A stretch of DNA of 64,000 nucleotides from Brachypterus glaber. Its lineage: Eukaryota; Arthropoda; Insecta; Coleoptera; Kateretidae. How positions within the stretch are numbered: the stretch's first letter is position 1; each line of letters begins with the position of its first letter. The position numbers and the translations under genes were made by a program. The notes below the pieces were generated by a model. It was not told where the DNA came from and ran no database searches. It saw only the letters and a list, made by a program, of their open reading frames with translations. Shown one piece after another: positions 50,601 through 59,953 of the stretch. The DNA lies in assembly GCA_958510825.1 (NCBI GenBank), contig OY294047.1, positions 46,855,365 to 46,919,364 on the forward strand, read 5' to 3'.

Positions 50601-53600
50601 ATGTTAATTTTTAGGGCTATTAGTTTCCGAGATATAGTCATTTACATTTTGATATTTTTTAAATTAAATTTCAATTTTGACATTTAATCAAATCTGTTTG
50701 AATTAGTCAAAAGAAGCCGAAGTCAATTTGATATCTTATTTTATAACGTTCACATTTTTCCACCCGTCTAGAAAGGGTACCTGTTTCATATTTTTATTTT
50801 TGTTTTTGATTTTTTTTTTCGTTTTGATTTTAATGAACCTAGGCCTATTATAGGCCAGTTATAGGGGAAAGTATTATTTTGTTGACAGCAGTATTTTTTA
50901 TTTTTCCTTAAAAAAAAAGTTTTTGATTTTAAAAAACTTTTAATTTTGGTTTAGGGTAAAATACTCTTTTGCAATGCAGTGCAGTGTTTTTATCTTTTCT
51001 AGGTATTAATTTTTAGTACATTAGTCATGTTAATCGACCTGGTAGAAGAGTTTATGATAATGAGAGATTACAGCTACGCCCGGCTTGACGGCAGTCTGAA
51101 CCTTGACGAGCGAGCCGAACGCATCGACAGGTTCAACAAAGACCCAGAGTGCTTTATTTTTTTGGTTTCCACAAGGGCCGGAGGTCTTGGATTGAATCTC
51201 ACCGCGGCAGATACGGTCATATTTTTTGACAGAGATTGGGTGAGTATTAGGGGGAAAGGGGGAATACCGCGCAGAGGGTAATTCCGTGCATTTAAATATC
51301 TAATAAAAACATTTGCGCCATACAACTGTAAACAACCGTCCGCCGTTTAAGGAGTGTTATGATGCGATGTGTTATGATGCGTATATATTTTATATTATGT
51401 TAAAAATTTTAAAATAATATTGCTTTAATCATAGTGTAAATATACTCTGGCTTCATTCGGGAAATCTCGATTGTTCTATATTTAGTTTAAAACTTGACTC
51501 ATAGACTTCATTGCATAAACAATTATTATTTATTGTTAAAATGGTCGTTTTAAATGTCATGTATAGTAATTACCTTGCGAATTTGTTAGATTTGAACTCT
51601 TTGTCGGGCTAATTAAATATAGTCAATTTCTTTAGAAAAATACCGCGCTAAGAGCCTTGTCAAATAAATTTAATATTGACTTAATTTATTGTTTTAAAAA
51701 TCCTATAAAAAGAGATGCAAACATTCAGAGAGGATTCAGTTTTGTTCAGAGTGTCTCCGTGTCAGTTAAAAAGTACCAAGTGAAAATGTAGTTTCTGTAT
51801 GGAATAATTTTGAGAATTATTCTTGAATTAAAAATAGTATTTTTTTTTAAATATTTTCCGTCTTACACTTTGAAAGATTTTGGGACTTGTAATATCAGAC
51901 TTAAAAATAATTACACCGTTTTGGACACTTACAAATATTTTTAGTACTAGTATAAACACTGATAGAAATTTTGGCGATAAATTAGAAAATTATTGTGTAC
52001 AGTTGGAAACTCAAACATTCAATGCTTTAATTTAGTAGTGTTTAATGGTAAACTGCTTTGAATATAATACGAGGAAAGATTTTAAATATAGAAGCTTTGC
52101 TGAAAAGTAGGACTTAGAAGTAAGAAGATATATTTACATGAACTTGAAGAATTTAATCACATTTATCTAATATATTATTCCTAAGTTAAGAAGCTATTGT
52201 TTTAATATGTTTCCATAGCACCGTCTCACTAGAACTTTCGGCTTCCGAATAAAGTGGTAACTGGTAGTTCAATATACTCTCCGCTCGGCTGATAATTTAA
52301 CATAACGTTTTCCCTGATAAATTCCACTTCGTAATATAAGTGATGAAATTATAATTAATATGAAAAACCATATCTAGAGATAGCAACTTGCGTTGGATTG
52401 TAAGTGCAAACTTATTATAAAAACAACAACCAAATGATAAAAATCTCAAAACTTGCCGGCACATTTTTGCGAGAAAATAAGTCGGTGGAATTGTACCATT
52501 TTTATTTGACTCTTTTTCAATTGAGTATGATAGACTATTTTTTTTATAGAATCCACAAGCTGATATCCAAGCTCAAGATCGTTGCCATCGTATAGGACAA
52601 ACGAGACCAGTGTGCGTTTATACACTAGTCACCAAAAATACGATAGACGAAAAAGTCATTCATTGTGGCAACATGAAGAGACGTCTTGAAAAACTGGTCA
52701 TCAAAGATGGTAAGTAATATTTTTATTACGATTAATCTTCTCTAAACATATGAATTTGATTATTATCCATTATATTTCGATTTTTTGACCCATAATTCAT
52801 AAAAAATATTGATTTTTTTCTATTGCAAAAATTTTAATTCTTTTTAAACCCACCCGGAAACATTGTGCACATAAAGAACAAAAACGATTACAAAACTAAA
52901 AATCCTAATATCTATAACAAAACAATTTTTAGAATAAGACATTTAATATTTAATTTTTCATCCTCAAACCGTGAAATTTCACCTTCAAATTCTCACCTTC
53001 AAATTCTCGAAAACGTTTAACCCTACAGTATTACAACAAGAGCACCTTTTTTTATGTATTTAGACCTGAGAAATCATATTCCAAAAATAAAATTAAAAAA
53101 AAAGTTACACAGAAAAAAGTTTGTGACAAAAAACTGATAAGGCCCCCCGTTTCTCACACCCCTGATTAAAATAAGTACATGAAAGTCCAAACGAAGATGG
53201 GCCTTATTAAGATTAGTTCACGTGCAAAACCTCGTTGCTATATCTTAAAGGGTTCCTGAGTTATTCAGGTCTATTCACGTGCGTAAACAATATTGCTATT
53301 TTGGCAATATTGTTTGCGCACGTGAATAAACCTGATTAAATAAAAATCGATTTTTTTAGCCACTTTCAAAGGGGCTTATCTCCCTTACGACACAATTTTA
53401 GACATTAGAATCACCCCTTAAAATTTCGGACCCTATTTTAAATACACCGTGTATAGTAGGAAAATATTCTTTTATCCAATACATACAGATAATAAGACAA
53501 TTACCAGCTTTATTTTAAATAGATAAACTCAATAATAACCCCCGCGTGGCTTTTACTTTATTGGGTGGATAATTATTTATTTTACCCACTCAACAGTCAC

Positions 53601-54029
53601 TTGTCAAATTATTTTCTTGTAAATGTCATTAAAATTTTTAATAAAATTATGAATTCCTAAGCTATTTATTGGATAAAACCTTGTATGGCACTCATGGGTA
53701 AACCGATATTGCCCTCTCGAAAATTAACCTGCTTGGCTGACAGGTTAATTTTCTCATGGGCAATATCTTACTTTACTCACTAGTACCATAAATAACTATT
53801 GTTATCAGCAATTTCTTTGAAGTTTGGTTTGTTTTTAAAAGGTACATTCAGGTTAAATGCCGAAGCTCGGTCGGCCGAAAGTGATCTTCAGGAACTGAAA
53901 AAAATGTTGGATGAAGAACAACCAAATATATCGACTTTCTATTCTCAAGAAGTGTTGGATAAACTTTTGGACAGATCCGACATGTATCGCGCCATGGAAG
54001 AACAAAAAGCAAAAAACAAAATGAAGTAG
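32615..54029 (+). CDS. HELLS/LSH (SMARCA6) SNF2-family remodeling ATPase
   Basis: Twelve phase-consistent exons: 32615-33252, 34393-34499, 35359-35444, 38743-38934, 41083-41297, 42412-42631, 44538-44708, 46162-46376, 48992-49178, 51003-51239, 52550-52709, 53842-54029. They give 2616 nt and 871 residues (human HELLS 838). A charged N-terminus (1-248, coiled-coil-like [20 protein letters not shown]) precedes the helicase. Motifs seen: [10 protein letters not shown] (288-297), DEGH (399-402), [11 protein letters not shown] (424-434), [12 protein letters not shown] (732-743), QDRCHRIGQ (765-773). An acidic/basic insert (about 544-614) lies between the two RecA-like lobes at the place HELLS has one. 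The [31 protein letters not shown] and C-terminal LLDRSDM segments match HELLS rather than ISWI, Brahma or CHD. It acts in the nucleus; in vertebrates and plants (DDM1) it is needed for DNA methylation and repeat silencing. All catalytic residues look intact. Confidence 0.96.
33559..33773. mobile_element. TA-flanked MITE, CAGTGGGTTAG ends (mariner-like)
   Basis: Terminal inverted repeats of about 75 bp begin CAGTGGGTTAGGCTAAATGT and include GACACCCAGGGTAATTGTGA. TA lies immediately outside each end. A TA target and a CAGT-type end suggest Tc1/mariner mobilisation. 215 bp, HELLS intron 1. Confidence 0.85.
33992..34099. mobile_element. Palindromic MITE, TTCTAAAAGG ends
   Basis: The ends TTCTAAAAGGGCAAATGTCA and GACATTGGTCCTTTTAGAA pair, and GTTTGTCAGTAG / CTATTGACAAAC continue the stem. 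108 bp in HELLS intron 1. Confidence 0.75.
34582..35225. repeat. Inverted repeat, arms of about 105 bp, HELLS intron 2
   Basis: The left arm (AATTCAAATATTTCGAAAAC to about 34690) is matched by the right arm (35112-35225, ending AAATATTTGAATT). The right arm ends about 130 nt before the exon 3 acceptor. The interior shows no coding. Confidence 0.75.
35995..36602 (-). pseudogene. Internally deleted Tc1/mariner-like transposase
   Basis: The minus frame 36602-36216 (128 residues) starts with a helix-turn-helix ([20 protein letters not shown]), followed by the linker and second HTH region. It then jumps to [20 protein letters not shown], typical of the extreme C-terminus. The intervening DDE catalytic core (usually about 200 residues) is absent. 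Sequence to about 35995 (ACAGTATGTCTCCAGATAGA) may be the 3' terminal region; no matching 5' terminal repeat was found. Non-functional relic in HELLS intron 3. Confidence 0.8.
37158..37829 (-). mobile_element. MITE family F, copy 2 (inverted), HELLS intron 3
   Basis: 672 bp, the full-length inverted partner of 46628-47299, also in this gene. It has the same terminal repeats (ATCGTCCACTAAAGGCTCTA and, inverted, ATCGTCATCTAAAGGCTCTA). Confidence 0.9.
38500..38660 (+). repeat. Two-unit tandem repeat, AGCTTTGTCCCT
   Basis: The unit AAAGCTTTGTCCCTTACGGT followed by TTCTACCAAACTTGGCGCC occurs twice, about 83 bp apart, just upstream of HELLS exon 4. Confidence 0.7.
40055..40945. repeat. Large inverted repeat, HELLS intron 4
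   Basis: The left arm contains GCCAATGGTATTTGCATGTA and CAGGGACGTCTGAAATGGGG; the right arm has their complements (CCCCCATCTCGGACGTCCCT, ACGTGCAAATACCATTGGAT). Arms extend about 400 bp each side, meeting near 40450-40480. A related single arm is at about 52985-53265 in intron 11. Confidence 0.75.
41335..42190. repeat. Nested inverted repeats, HELLS intron 5
   Basis: Outer arms (about 41356-41610 and 41900-42190) pair, for example TTTAGGGTTTTTGAGGTTGC with GCAACCTCAAAAACCCTAAA. Inside lies a second, separate palindrome, 41655-41822 (AATTAGGTTCACTCGAT against ATCGAGTGACCCTAATT). A small CpG stem, CTGTGCGCGCTCCGGCGCAC, sits at the left edge. Confidence 0.8.
43131..43580. repeat. Inverted repeat, HELLS intron 6
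   Basis: GTTTTATCAAGGTGGGCATT plus GAAATCGTAAA on the left pairs with TTTACGATTTCAATGCCTCC on the right, closing at TTTTTTAAAA on both sides. Arms are about 75 bp, separated by about 290 bp. Confidence 0.75.
43932..44045. repeat. Hairpin repeat beginning AATAGTTATTTT
   Basis: After AATAGTTATTTTCTTAACTA the sequence forms a stem GTGTATTAAGT / ACTTAATACAC with a loop including GCCTGACGACCTCGTGAGC. The terminus matches the first 11 bases of families A and B. HELLS intron 6. Confidence 0.6.
45473..46116 (-). mobile_element. Repeat family G, copy 1 (inverted), HELLS intron 7
   Basis: About 640 bp running, inverted, from the hairpin ACATCAGCACTTAGTGC.. to GCTTGCAACGTTTCATCTAG. Other copies are at 54340-55065 and 56182-56881. 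It includes a run of GTCTGTCTGTCTG. No protein-coding frame. It ends about 45 nt before exon 8. Confidence 0.8.
46628..47299 (+). mobile_element. MITE family F, copy 3, HELLS intron 8
   Basis: 672 bp, same terminal repeats as copies 1 and 2. It directly abuts the inverted repeat at 47298-47700. With the inverted copy 2 in the same transcription unit it could pair over its whole length. Confidence 0.9.
47298..47700. repeat. Inverted repeat abutting MITE F
   Basis: ATACCTTTTGGCTCAGGAAG on the left pairs with the TCCCGAGCTAGTAGGTAT end. Inner stems include TTGTGGAAACCATGG / CCATGGTTTCCACAA. Arms are about 160 bp. Confidence 0.75.
47866..48731 (+). repeat. Dispersed GGGACCGTTGTT motif, six occurrences
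   Basis: GGGACCGTAGTT (47868), TGGACCGTTGTT (47892), inverted AACAACGGTTCC (48153), GGGACCGTCGTT (48174), GGGACCGGCGTTGTT (48329) and GGGACCGTTGTT (48718) lie in 0.9 kb of HELLS intron 8 in otherwise AT-rich DNA. Spacing is irregular, so it is not a simple tandem array. Confidence 0.6.
49276..49515. repeat. Inverted repeat, HELLS intron 9
   Basis: TTCCTTGAACTGAACCAAGG and TATATTCTCTTGTTTCAAGG on the left pair with CTTAAAACAAGAGAATATGG and TTGGTTCAAGGAAG on the right. Arms are about 110 bp with a short spacer. Confidence 0.75.
49804..50085. repeat. Near-perfect inverted repeat, arms of about 111 bp
   Basis: The left arm 49804-49914 and right arm 49975-50085 are almost exact complements; for example GCGACATGTTTCTGCCCTTT is matched by AAAGGGCAGAAACATGTCGC. 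The 60-bp spacer contains AACAAACAACAACAATTACA. HELLS intron 9. Confidence 0.85.
51240..52549. other. HELLS intron 10, no repeat recognised
   Basis: 1.3 kb of AT-rich sequence without inverted repeats, shared family signatures or coding potential that I could detect. It is one of the few HELLS introns of this size that appears free of hairpin elements. Confidence 0.5.
53266..53335. repeat. Short-spacer palindrome
   Basis: CTATTCACGTGCGTAAACAA and TATTGC on the left pair with GCAATATTGTTTGCGCACGT on the right. Arms are about 31 nt, spacer about 7 nt, one mismatch zone. HELLS intron 11. Confidence 0.8.
53471..53799 (+). mobile_element. Hairpin element family A, copy 4 (HELLS intron 11)
   Basis: 329 bp. 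The loop is shortened (GGCTGACAGG, lacking GCCTCGC). It ends 42 nt before the first base of HELLS exon 12, so the exon 12 branch point lies at or near the element boundary. Confidence 0.85.
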
Positions 54030-54339
54030 ATTTTATTTTGTCTTTTTTATATAAAATATTTAAGATTTATTTTTTTTTACGATGAATCACAATCAAGTTA
54101 AAATATGATTTTTTATTGTGTAAGGTAAAAAGCAACCAAATATTTTAATTGTAAAAAATACGGGTGAGAAATAATACTGCCAAAAAATTTATTTTTCAAG
54201 GTACCTTTGCCAATATATAAGTAAATCGGCGGCCATATTTAAAAGATCACATAAATTATACGAGATGACACTTCTGGCAGGCGGACTCTTTGCGTTAAAG
54301 AATTCTATCAATCGCCGCTACTGTAAATACCGGGTGAGT

Positions 54340-55065
54340 TACATCGGCACTTAGTACTACTAAGAGTCAAAATCTATGACCATGTTTTTTTCATATTATC
54401 GACATTTTAGACCTTTCTGAGTCGAAACTAGTAAAAAAAAAATGTTTGCGTCCGTCTGTCTGTCTGGGGGTAAACTCGCTAACTCCATTTCTAAAAAAGA
54501 TATTGACAAGCGGTTTTTTGAATATTGTTTCTTATCATATTTCGAAGAGCTGATTAGATTTTGGGGGTAAACGATTGGAGGTAAGAATGGGGTAAAACGC
54601 CTATTTGCAATTCAAGCATTTATGCTTAGGCAAGTAAAATATTATCAATATTGTATCATTATTATTTCTAAATAAAGATAATTATTATTGTATTTTATTA
54701 ATTTAGTACTTACATGAAAGATTTTTTTTAATTGCTTAAAAAATGTTATAAACTATTTTTTCCTAAATACATTGTTTTTGGGATATTCGCGTTTAACGCA
54801 GTAAAATGTTTTTTTAGCATAACTCACATATTTATAAACCGATTTCAAAAAATTATATTTCAAATGAAAGCTCTTTTTAAGCCCTACAAAAAATGTTATA
54901 TACAGTTTTTGCTGGAACATAACGTTTTGGAGATACAGACTTTACAACTTTAATAAATTATGCAACACGCAGGTGTATTTGTGGTTGCCTATTGACATCA
55001 CTTCCTATTTCATAACGTTTCAAATTAGTGCCTAGTGGCGATGTTTTGACAAGGTGCTTGCAACT
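54340..55065 (+). mobile_element. Repeat family G, copy 2
   Basis: Starts ACATCGGCACTTAGTACTAC; includes GTCTGTCTGTCTGG and TAGATTTTGGGGGTAAACGA; ends near GATGTTTTGACAAGGTGCTT. It is more diverged than copy 3. Confidence 0.75.
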
Positions 55066-55302
55066 GTTCAGCTGGTTTTATTTATGTCCACTCCCAAAAT
55101 TAAGACTAATCTTGATTCGATAAAAACGAAACTTGGGTTGTTTATATAATTTTACATGGGCTATAAATATGTTTTTTTTTGTAATGGAACACCCTGTAAT
55201 TTTTTACTTGAATTCAGCCGATAATTCTATGAATAAAAAAACTGATTGTTTTTTTACCTTTTCTTTTCTGTTTTTATCGTATAAAAACGAGATACACATA
55301 AA

Positions 55303-55638
55303 TTTATCCAATACATACAGATAATAAGACAATTACCAGCTTTATTTTAAATAGATAAACTCAATATTAACCCCCCCTAGGCTTTTACTTTATTGAGTGG
55401 ATAATTATTTATTTTTGCCACTCAACTGTCACTTGTCAAATTATTTTCTTGTAAATGTCATTAAAATTTTTAATAAAAATATGAATTCCTAAGCTATTTA
55501 TTGGATAAAACCTTGTATGGCACTCATGGGTAAACCGATATTGCCCTCTCGAAAATTAACCTGCTTGGCTGACGCCTCGCAGGTTAATTTTCTCATGGGC
55601 AATATCTTACTTTACCCACTAGTACCATAAATAACTAT
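55303..55638 (+). mobile_element. Hairpin element family A, copy 5
   Basis: Full length, 336 bp, with an intact GC loop. It lies about 1.3 kb downstream of the HELLS stop codon, between two family G copies. Confidence 0.85.
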
Positions 55639-56181
55639 GTTTTTACTTAGTAGTGTCATCTTATAAAATATTTGTAAACTTTTGAATTTGGCCGCCGTTG
55701 AACTCGTATATTGTAATTATAAGTTTTCTTTTAGATTAAGATTTTTGTCGATTTTTGTTTTCTTTTAGATGTTTAAGATTTTTGTCGATTTTTGTATTCT
55801 TAGATAAAAAAATGTGATATTTGTTAATGTTATGTAAAGTTAAATTTACTTCATGTCTTTTACAAGATTTTTTCTTATTCCCTTGCAGAAAAAAAAAATC
55901 TCCTGAAAAAGTCTCTAAAGAGATAATTGTTATTACAAAAGTTCTGTAACAGGATAAGAAAAAATAATATATACATTTCTAAAAAACCTCCACATTATGT
56001 AACTTACTATTTATATATTTTTATATTTTTGTAACTATAGTTAATGTTGAAAATTTCAGTATTATTATATTACATATCTATTAAAGTTTATTATTGAATT
56101 ATATATGAATTTTATTAGCTTCCGCTTTCACATAATGTTTTACTTCCCCAAGAAGTGTTGCATTAGTAAAAAACTGATTTT

Positions 56182-56881
56182 ACATCGGCACTTAGTGCTA
56201 CTAAGTGCCGATGTATTGAAATCTTCGCCGAAAGGTCAAAATCTTTGACCACGTTTTTTTTTTTCACATTTCTCGACGTTTTAGACCATTCTGAGTCGAA
56301 ATCAGTAAAAAAGAAATTTTGCGTCCCTCTGTCTGTCTGCGTGTAAACTCTCTAACTCCATTTCTACATGAGATATCGACTTGCGGTTTTTTGCATATTG
56401 TTTCTTATCGTATTCCGAAGAGCGGATTAGATTTTGGGGGTAAACAATTGGGGGTAAAGGGGTAAAAATAGGGTAAAACTCCTATTTTTAGCGTTTTTTG
56501 TTTATAATTAAGGCAATTATTATTGTATTTGGTTAATTTAGCATTTATATAAAAGATAATTTTAAATTGGTCAAAAAATGTTTTAAACAACGTTTTCGTA
56601 AAACGCATTGTTTTCGAGATATTGGCGTTTAAAGCAGTAAAAGGTTTTTTTAGCATATCTCACATATTTATAACCCGATTTCAAAAAATTATATTTTAAA
56701 TAAGCCCTTTTTAAGCCCTATAAAAAATGTTATATACAGTTTTTTGCTAGAATATAATGTTTTAAAGATACAGAATTTAAAATCAAACAAAACACCTAGT
56801 TTGAAATTTGCAAACTAGATGGTTCTAGTGTACAATAATGCCGATGTTTTGACAGGGTGCCTGCAACGTTTCATCTAGTTT
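56182..56881 (+). mobile_element. Repeat family G, copy 3
   Basis: Starts with a perfect small hairpin, ACATCGGCACTTAGTGCT paired with ACTAAGTGCCGATGT. It continues through CTCTAACTCCATTTCTACAT and ends CTGCAACGTTTCATCTAG. It appears to be the best-preserved copy. Confidence 0.8.
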
Positions 56882-57395
56882 GTTATGGCTTTTTTACGTT
56901 TCTTGACTTTTTAAACATGTCAAAAAGATGATTTCTGCAAAAAACTCTGTCGGGCGGTTTGTCCGGGAAAATTATTGACGATAATTCGATAGCTCGAAAC
57001 CTTTGAGCTTGAGATTCCATATTTGGAACACAGCATTCTTGAATGCTCTCGGCTGGGATTGTTTTTGGTAAAAAGTCAAAATGGGATGTTCTGGAATGTT
57101 GGGAAAGTATTCTTTTGTTAACAGCAGTATTATAAATGTAAGGAAATTTTTCACGTATTCAAAAATGAACTTATACCAACTGAACTAAATATTAAAAAAA
57201 TATATATTCAAAAATTACATGCACACAATAAATAATTATTGATTCAATCATTCATTTATACATAAAAAATAAAATTTAATATATAAGGTAAAAAGGGGTA
57301 AATGTGTGTCCAATTTTGTCGAATATTTGTGATAAGTTCTAACCAAGTTTGACAGAGATGGATATATGCAGTTACCAAAGTTTTAGTTACTTGTA

Positions 57396-57689
57396 CCCTA
57401 GTAGTTTAACGTTAGAAAAACGTTATTAAAACGTTAGGAAAATGTACAAAATAACATGTTTTAAATATATAAATGTCCCGGTTTCTAACGTTAGGCGACA
57501 TTCATCCAGCCAACGTTTAAATAACGTAATGTGACAGTGTTTTTAACGTTAGAATCGCATTAATCTAACTTTTGGATAACGTTAGATAAACGTTTTTCTA
57601 ATGTTATGCGCTAACGTTAGGGATCTAACATTCAAACCACATTCGGCTAACGTTAGCTCATGTCGTTTTATCGTTATTTTCCACGAGGA
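57396..57689 (+). mobile_element. Short AACGTTA-iteron element (family D), copy 3
   Basis: 294 bp, ends CCCTAGTAGTTTAACG and ATTTTCCACGAGG. More than ten AACGTTA-like units occur in both orientations. It lacks the interior of the 790-bp form. Confidence 0.75.
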
Positions 57690-58790
57690 TTGTGATAGAA
57701 AATATGTACTATTTTTTTAACAGTTCAACTTGGACAGATTACTACTATAACAATATTGACTATGCCAAGGAAACATTAATTAGTCATGTATCTACATTAG
57801 ATGTCCCGTAGAACATTGAAAATCAATTCAAAACATAACATTTGCTCTTTTTTATAATTACACCTTTTTACCCTATATTTCCAACAAAAATTATCCTAAA
57901 ATAATTGCCTAAAACTAAATCAAAGTTTGATTATCAAACAGATGCATTTGCACTGCAAAATTTGCATATTTTTATTATTATTAATTAGTTGATAAAAACA
58001 AATTAATAATAATTGGTTTAAAAGTACATATATTAAGCTTAAAAAATTAAAATTATTATAAAGAAATCTCGTGATAAGTTATTTACTTCCGTTTTAAGCT
58101 TTAAAAAATTTTAAATATAAAAAGAAACCGAAATTTGAAATTTTTTAAAATGTATCAATAAAATCACAATAAAGTACACGAAATTTAGTAGCAAATAGTT
58201 AAAAACAAACTTAAAAAACATACTCAAAATGTATTGTACAAAAAATATAGGTGTTAAGTAAACCTAAATTTTAAATATGAAAAGCCCAAAGTAATTTTAT
58301 ATGAGTACGATTGAAAGTGGACTGGAGTGGATTTTTTTTGAGCTGAAATTTGGCACAGAATCTTTTGTATTTTTCAGGACAAGAGTGTCTTAAAATTTTC
58401 AAAAGTTCTTATTGTATGAAAACCTATCTACAGATTTAGGCTGTACAGTTTAAGGTCTATACATTCCGAAAAAATGATTTTTGATGTCCGTCCAAAGGCC
58501 ATACCATTTAGTCATTAGGCTATCAGAACCAGAACGGGTGACCTATTTGTTTTTTTTTTTTTCATATTACAGCAAAGTACAAGGTGGGTTAGGTCGTTCT
58601 GGTTCTGGTAGCCAGATCAAACTTTAAACTATTTTAGGGGATTGCCCAGGCGGCGTTTTCTCTTGAACAAGCATCGAAAAATGAAATTTTTTTAAAAATT
58701 ATTGTAACGAGTTTGCTTTTGTATCAATAGTAAATTACAAACTAAACAATTTGTCATTACTGCTTTTCCCCTGGAAATCGCACAGGGGCG

Positions 58791-59393
58791 TAATAGTTAT
58801 TTAATTACCAAGGGACTAAACTGGCTGTTTTAGTCCAGCTGCATTAGTGTTTCCTGAGCGTGCGTAGCGAGGGAGGGAAACAGAAATGCAAGGGACTAAA
58901 ACAGCCAAGTTTAGTCATGAGGTATATACACTATTTTTTGCAGGACCAAACATAATTTAGGTACGTAGATAAAATTAAAATTAAAAACCACGCGTCTAAA
59001 ATCGCTTGTTTTATTTTCGTAATTTAATCAAGATGCCTGTAAACTGCGAAAAGTCAGTTTCATGGCTATCGCGATTTCAATTTTTTTTTAATATGGTTGA
59101 CATAAACGTTAAAAAATATGCCGAAGATGATAAGTTTTAAGTTATGTATAAATTGTTATAACAATGTTATTTTTAAAGGTTTTCTTTGTTAAAATCAAAT
59201 ACATTGGTTTGAATCGCTAATTTATTACAAAACACCACCAAACCTAATGCTTGAACCAGCAAAGCACATAGTAAGTATAATATTTTAATATTATCAAGGT
59301 TGCCGTGATTTTTATTCCCTAGGGAGAAAAACGGCAAGTTTAGTCCCGAAAATGAAAGCGTAAGGTTAGGTTTTAGTCTTGGTCGTGCAAAAA
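58791..59393 (-). mobile_element. Hairpin element family B, copy 2 (inverted)
   Basis: Begins TAATAGTTATTTAATTACCA and carries the same CpG apex (GCGTGCGTAGCGAGGG). It ends in the complement of GACCAAGACTAAAACCTAA and is the inverted counterpart of 11884-12431. Confidence 0.8.
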
Positions 59394-59516
59394 ATATATT
59401 TTTGCAATTTTGGCGAAGGCGTTAAAATTTACAATTGGGGGTTACTTTTTCATAATCACCAAAAATAAATGTAAGCTGATCATAAAAATAACAAAATAAT
59501 GAAGATCTCAAAACTT

Positions 59517-59759
59517 CCCTAATAGAAATTTAACGTTAGATAAACGTTTTTTCTAACGCGTATTTTATGTATAAATGTCCCGCTTTTCAACGTTAGAATT
59601 CCTAACGTTAGTTGCCCAACGTTTATCTAACGTTTGGCAAAACCTCTAACGATAGATAAACGTTATTCTAACGTTAGTTCCTAACGTTAGGCATCTAACA
59701 TTTAAACCACATTCATTTAACGTTAGGTCAAGTCGTTCTAACGTTATTTTCCACCAGGG
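59517..59759 (+). mobile_element. Short AACGTTA-iteron element (family D), copy 4
   Basis: 243 bp with ends CCCTAATAGAAATTTAACG and, inverted, CCCTGGTGGAAAATAACG. Multiple AACGTTAG units and a conserved ATAAATGTCCCGCTTT core are also present in copies 1 and 2. Confidence 0.8.
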
Positions 59760-59850
59760 TTATCGGAACATTTACGCGGGAACGTAAGTGCTATGGAACC
59801 GTGCCATTTTCATTTTATTTAGATAACATTTTACCTTCAGATAAATGTAT

Positions 59851-59935
59851 TTAGGACCACTTGCATTCCAATTGGTCGAACATCAATTTAATCAAATTTT
59901 AAAATTAAACCATCATTGGTGCAAGTGACCCTAAT
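59851..59935. mobile_element. 85-bp MITE, GGACCACTTGCA ends
   Basis: TTAGGACCACTTGCATTCCA at the left and GGTGCAAGTGACCCTAA at the right form terminal inverted repeats. A longer relative with the same closing CATCATTGGTGCAAGTG is at 62391-62533. It lies directly beyond the LRR gene's poly(A) signal. Confidence 0.7.
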
Positions 59936-59940
59936 TTAAA

Positions 59941-59946
59941 TTTATT
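59941..59946 (-). terminator. Poly(A) signal AATAAA of the LRR gene
   Basis: Canonical hexamer on the minus strand 7 nt beyond the stop codon, giving an extremely short 3' untranslated region if it is used. The gene ends with tandem stops (TAG TAA). Confidence 0.55.
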
Positions 59947-59953
59947 TTTCTTA

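Larger units (their letters stand above)
54030..59953. other. Gene-free region between convergent HELLS and LRR genes
   Basis: No coding exon was recognised. It holds family G (54340-55065, 56182-56881), family A (55303-55638), family D (57396-57689, 59517-59759), family B (58791-59393) and a small MITE (59851-59935). The segments 55640-56180 and 56882-57395 contain only degraded repeats, and 57690-58790 is AT-rich with no structure identified. Confidence 0.65.
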
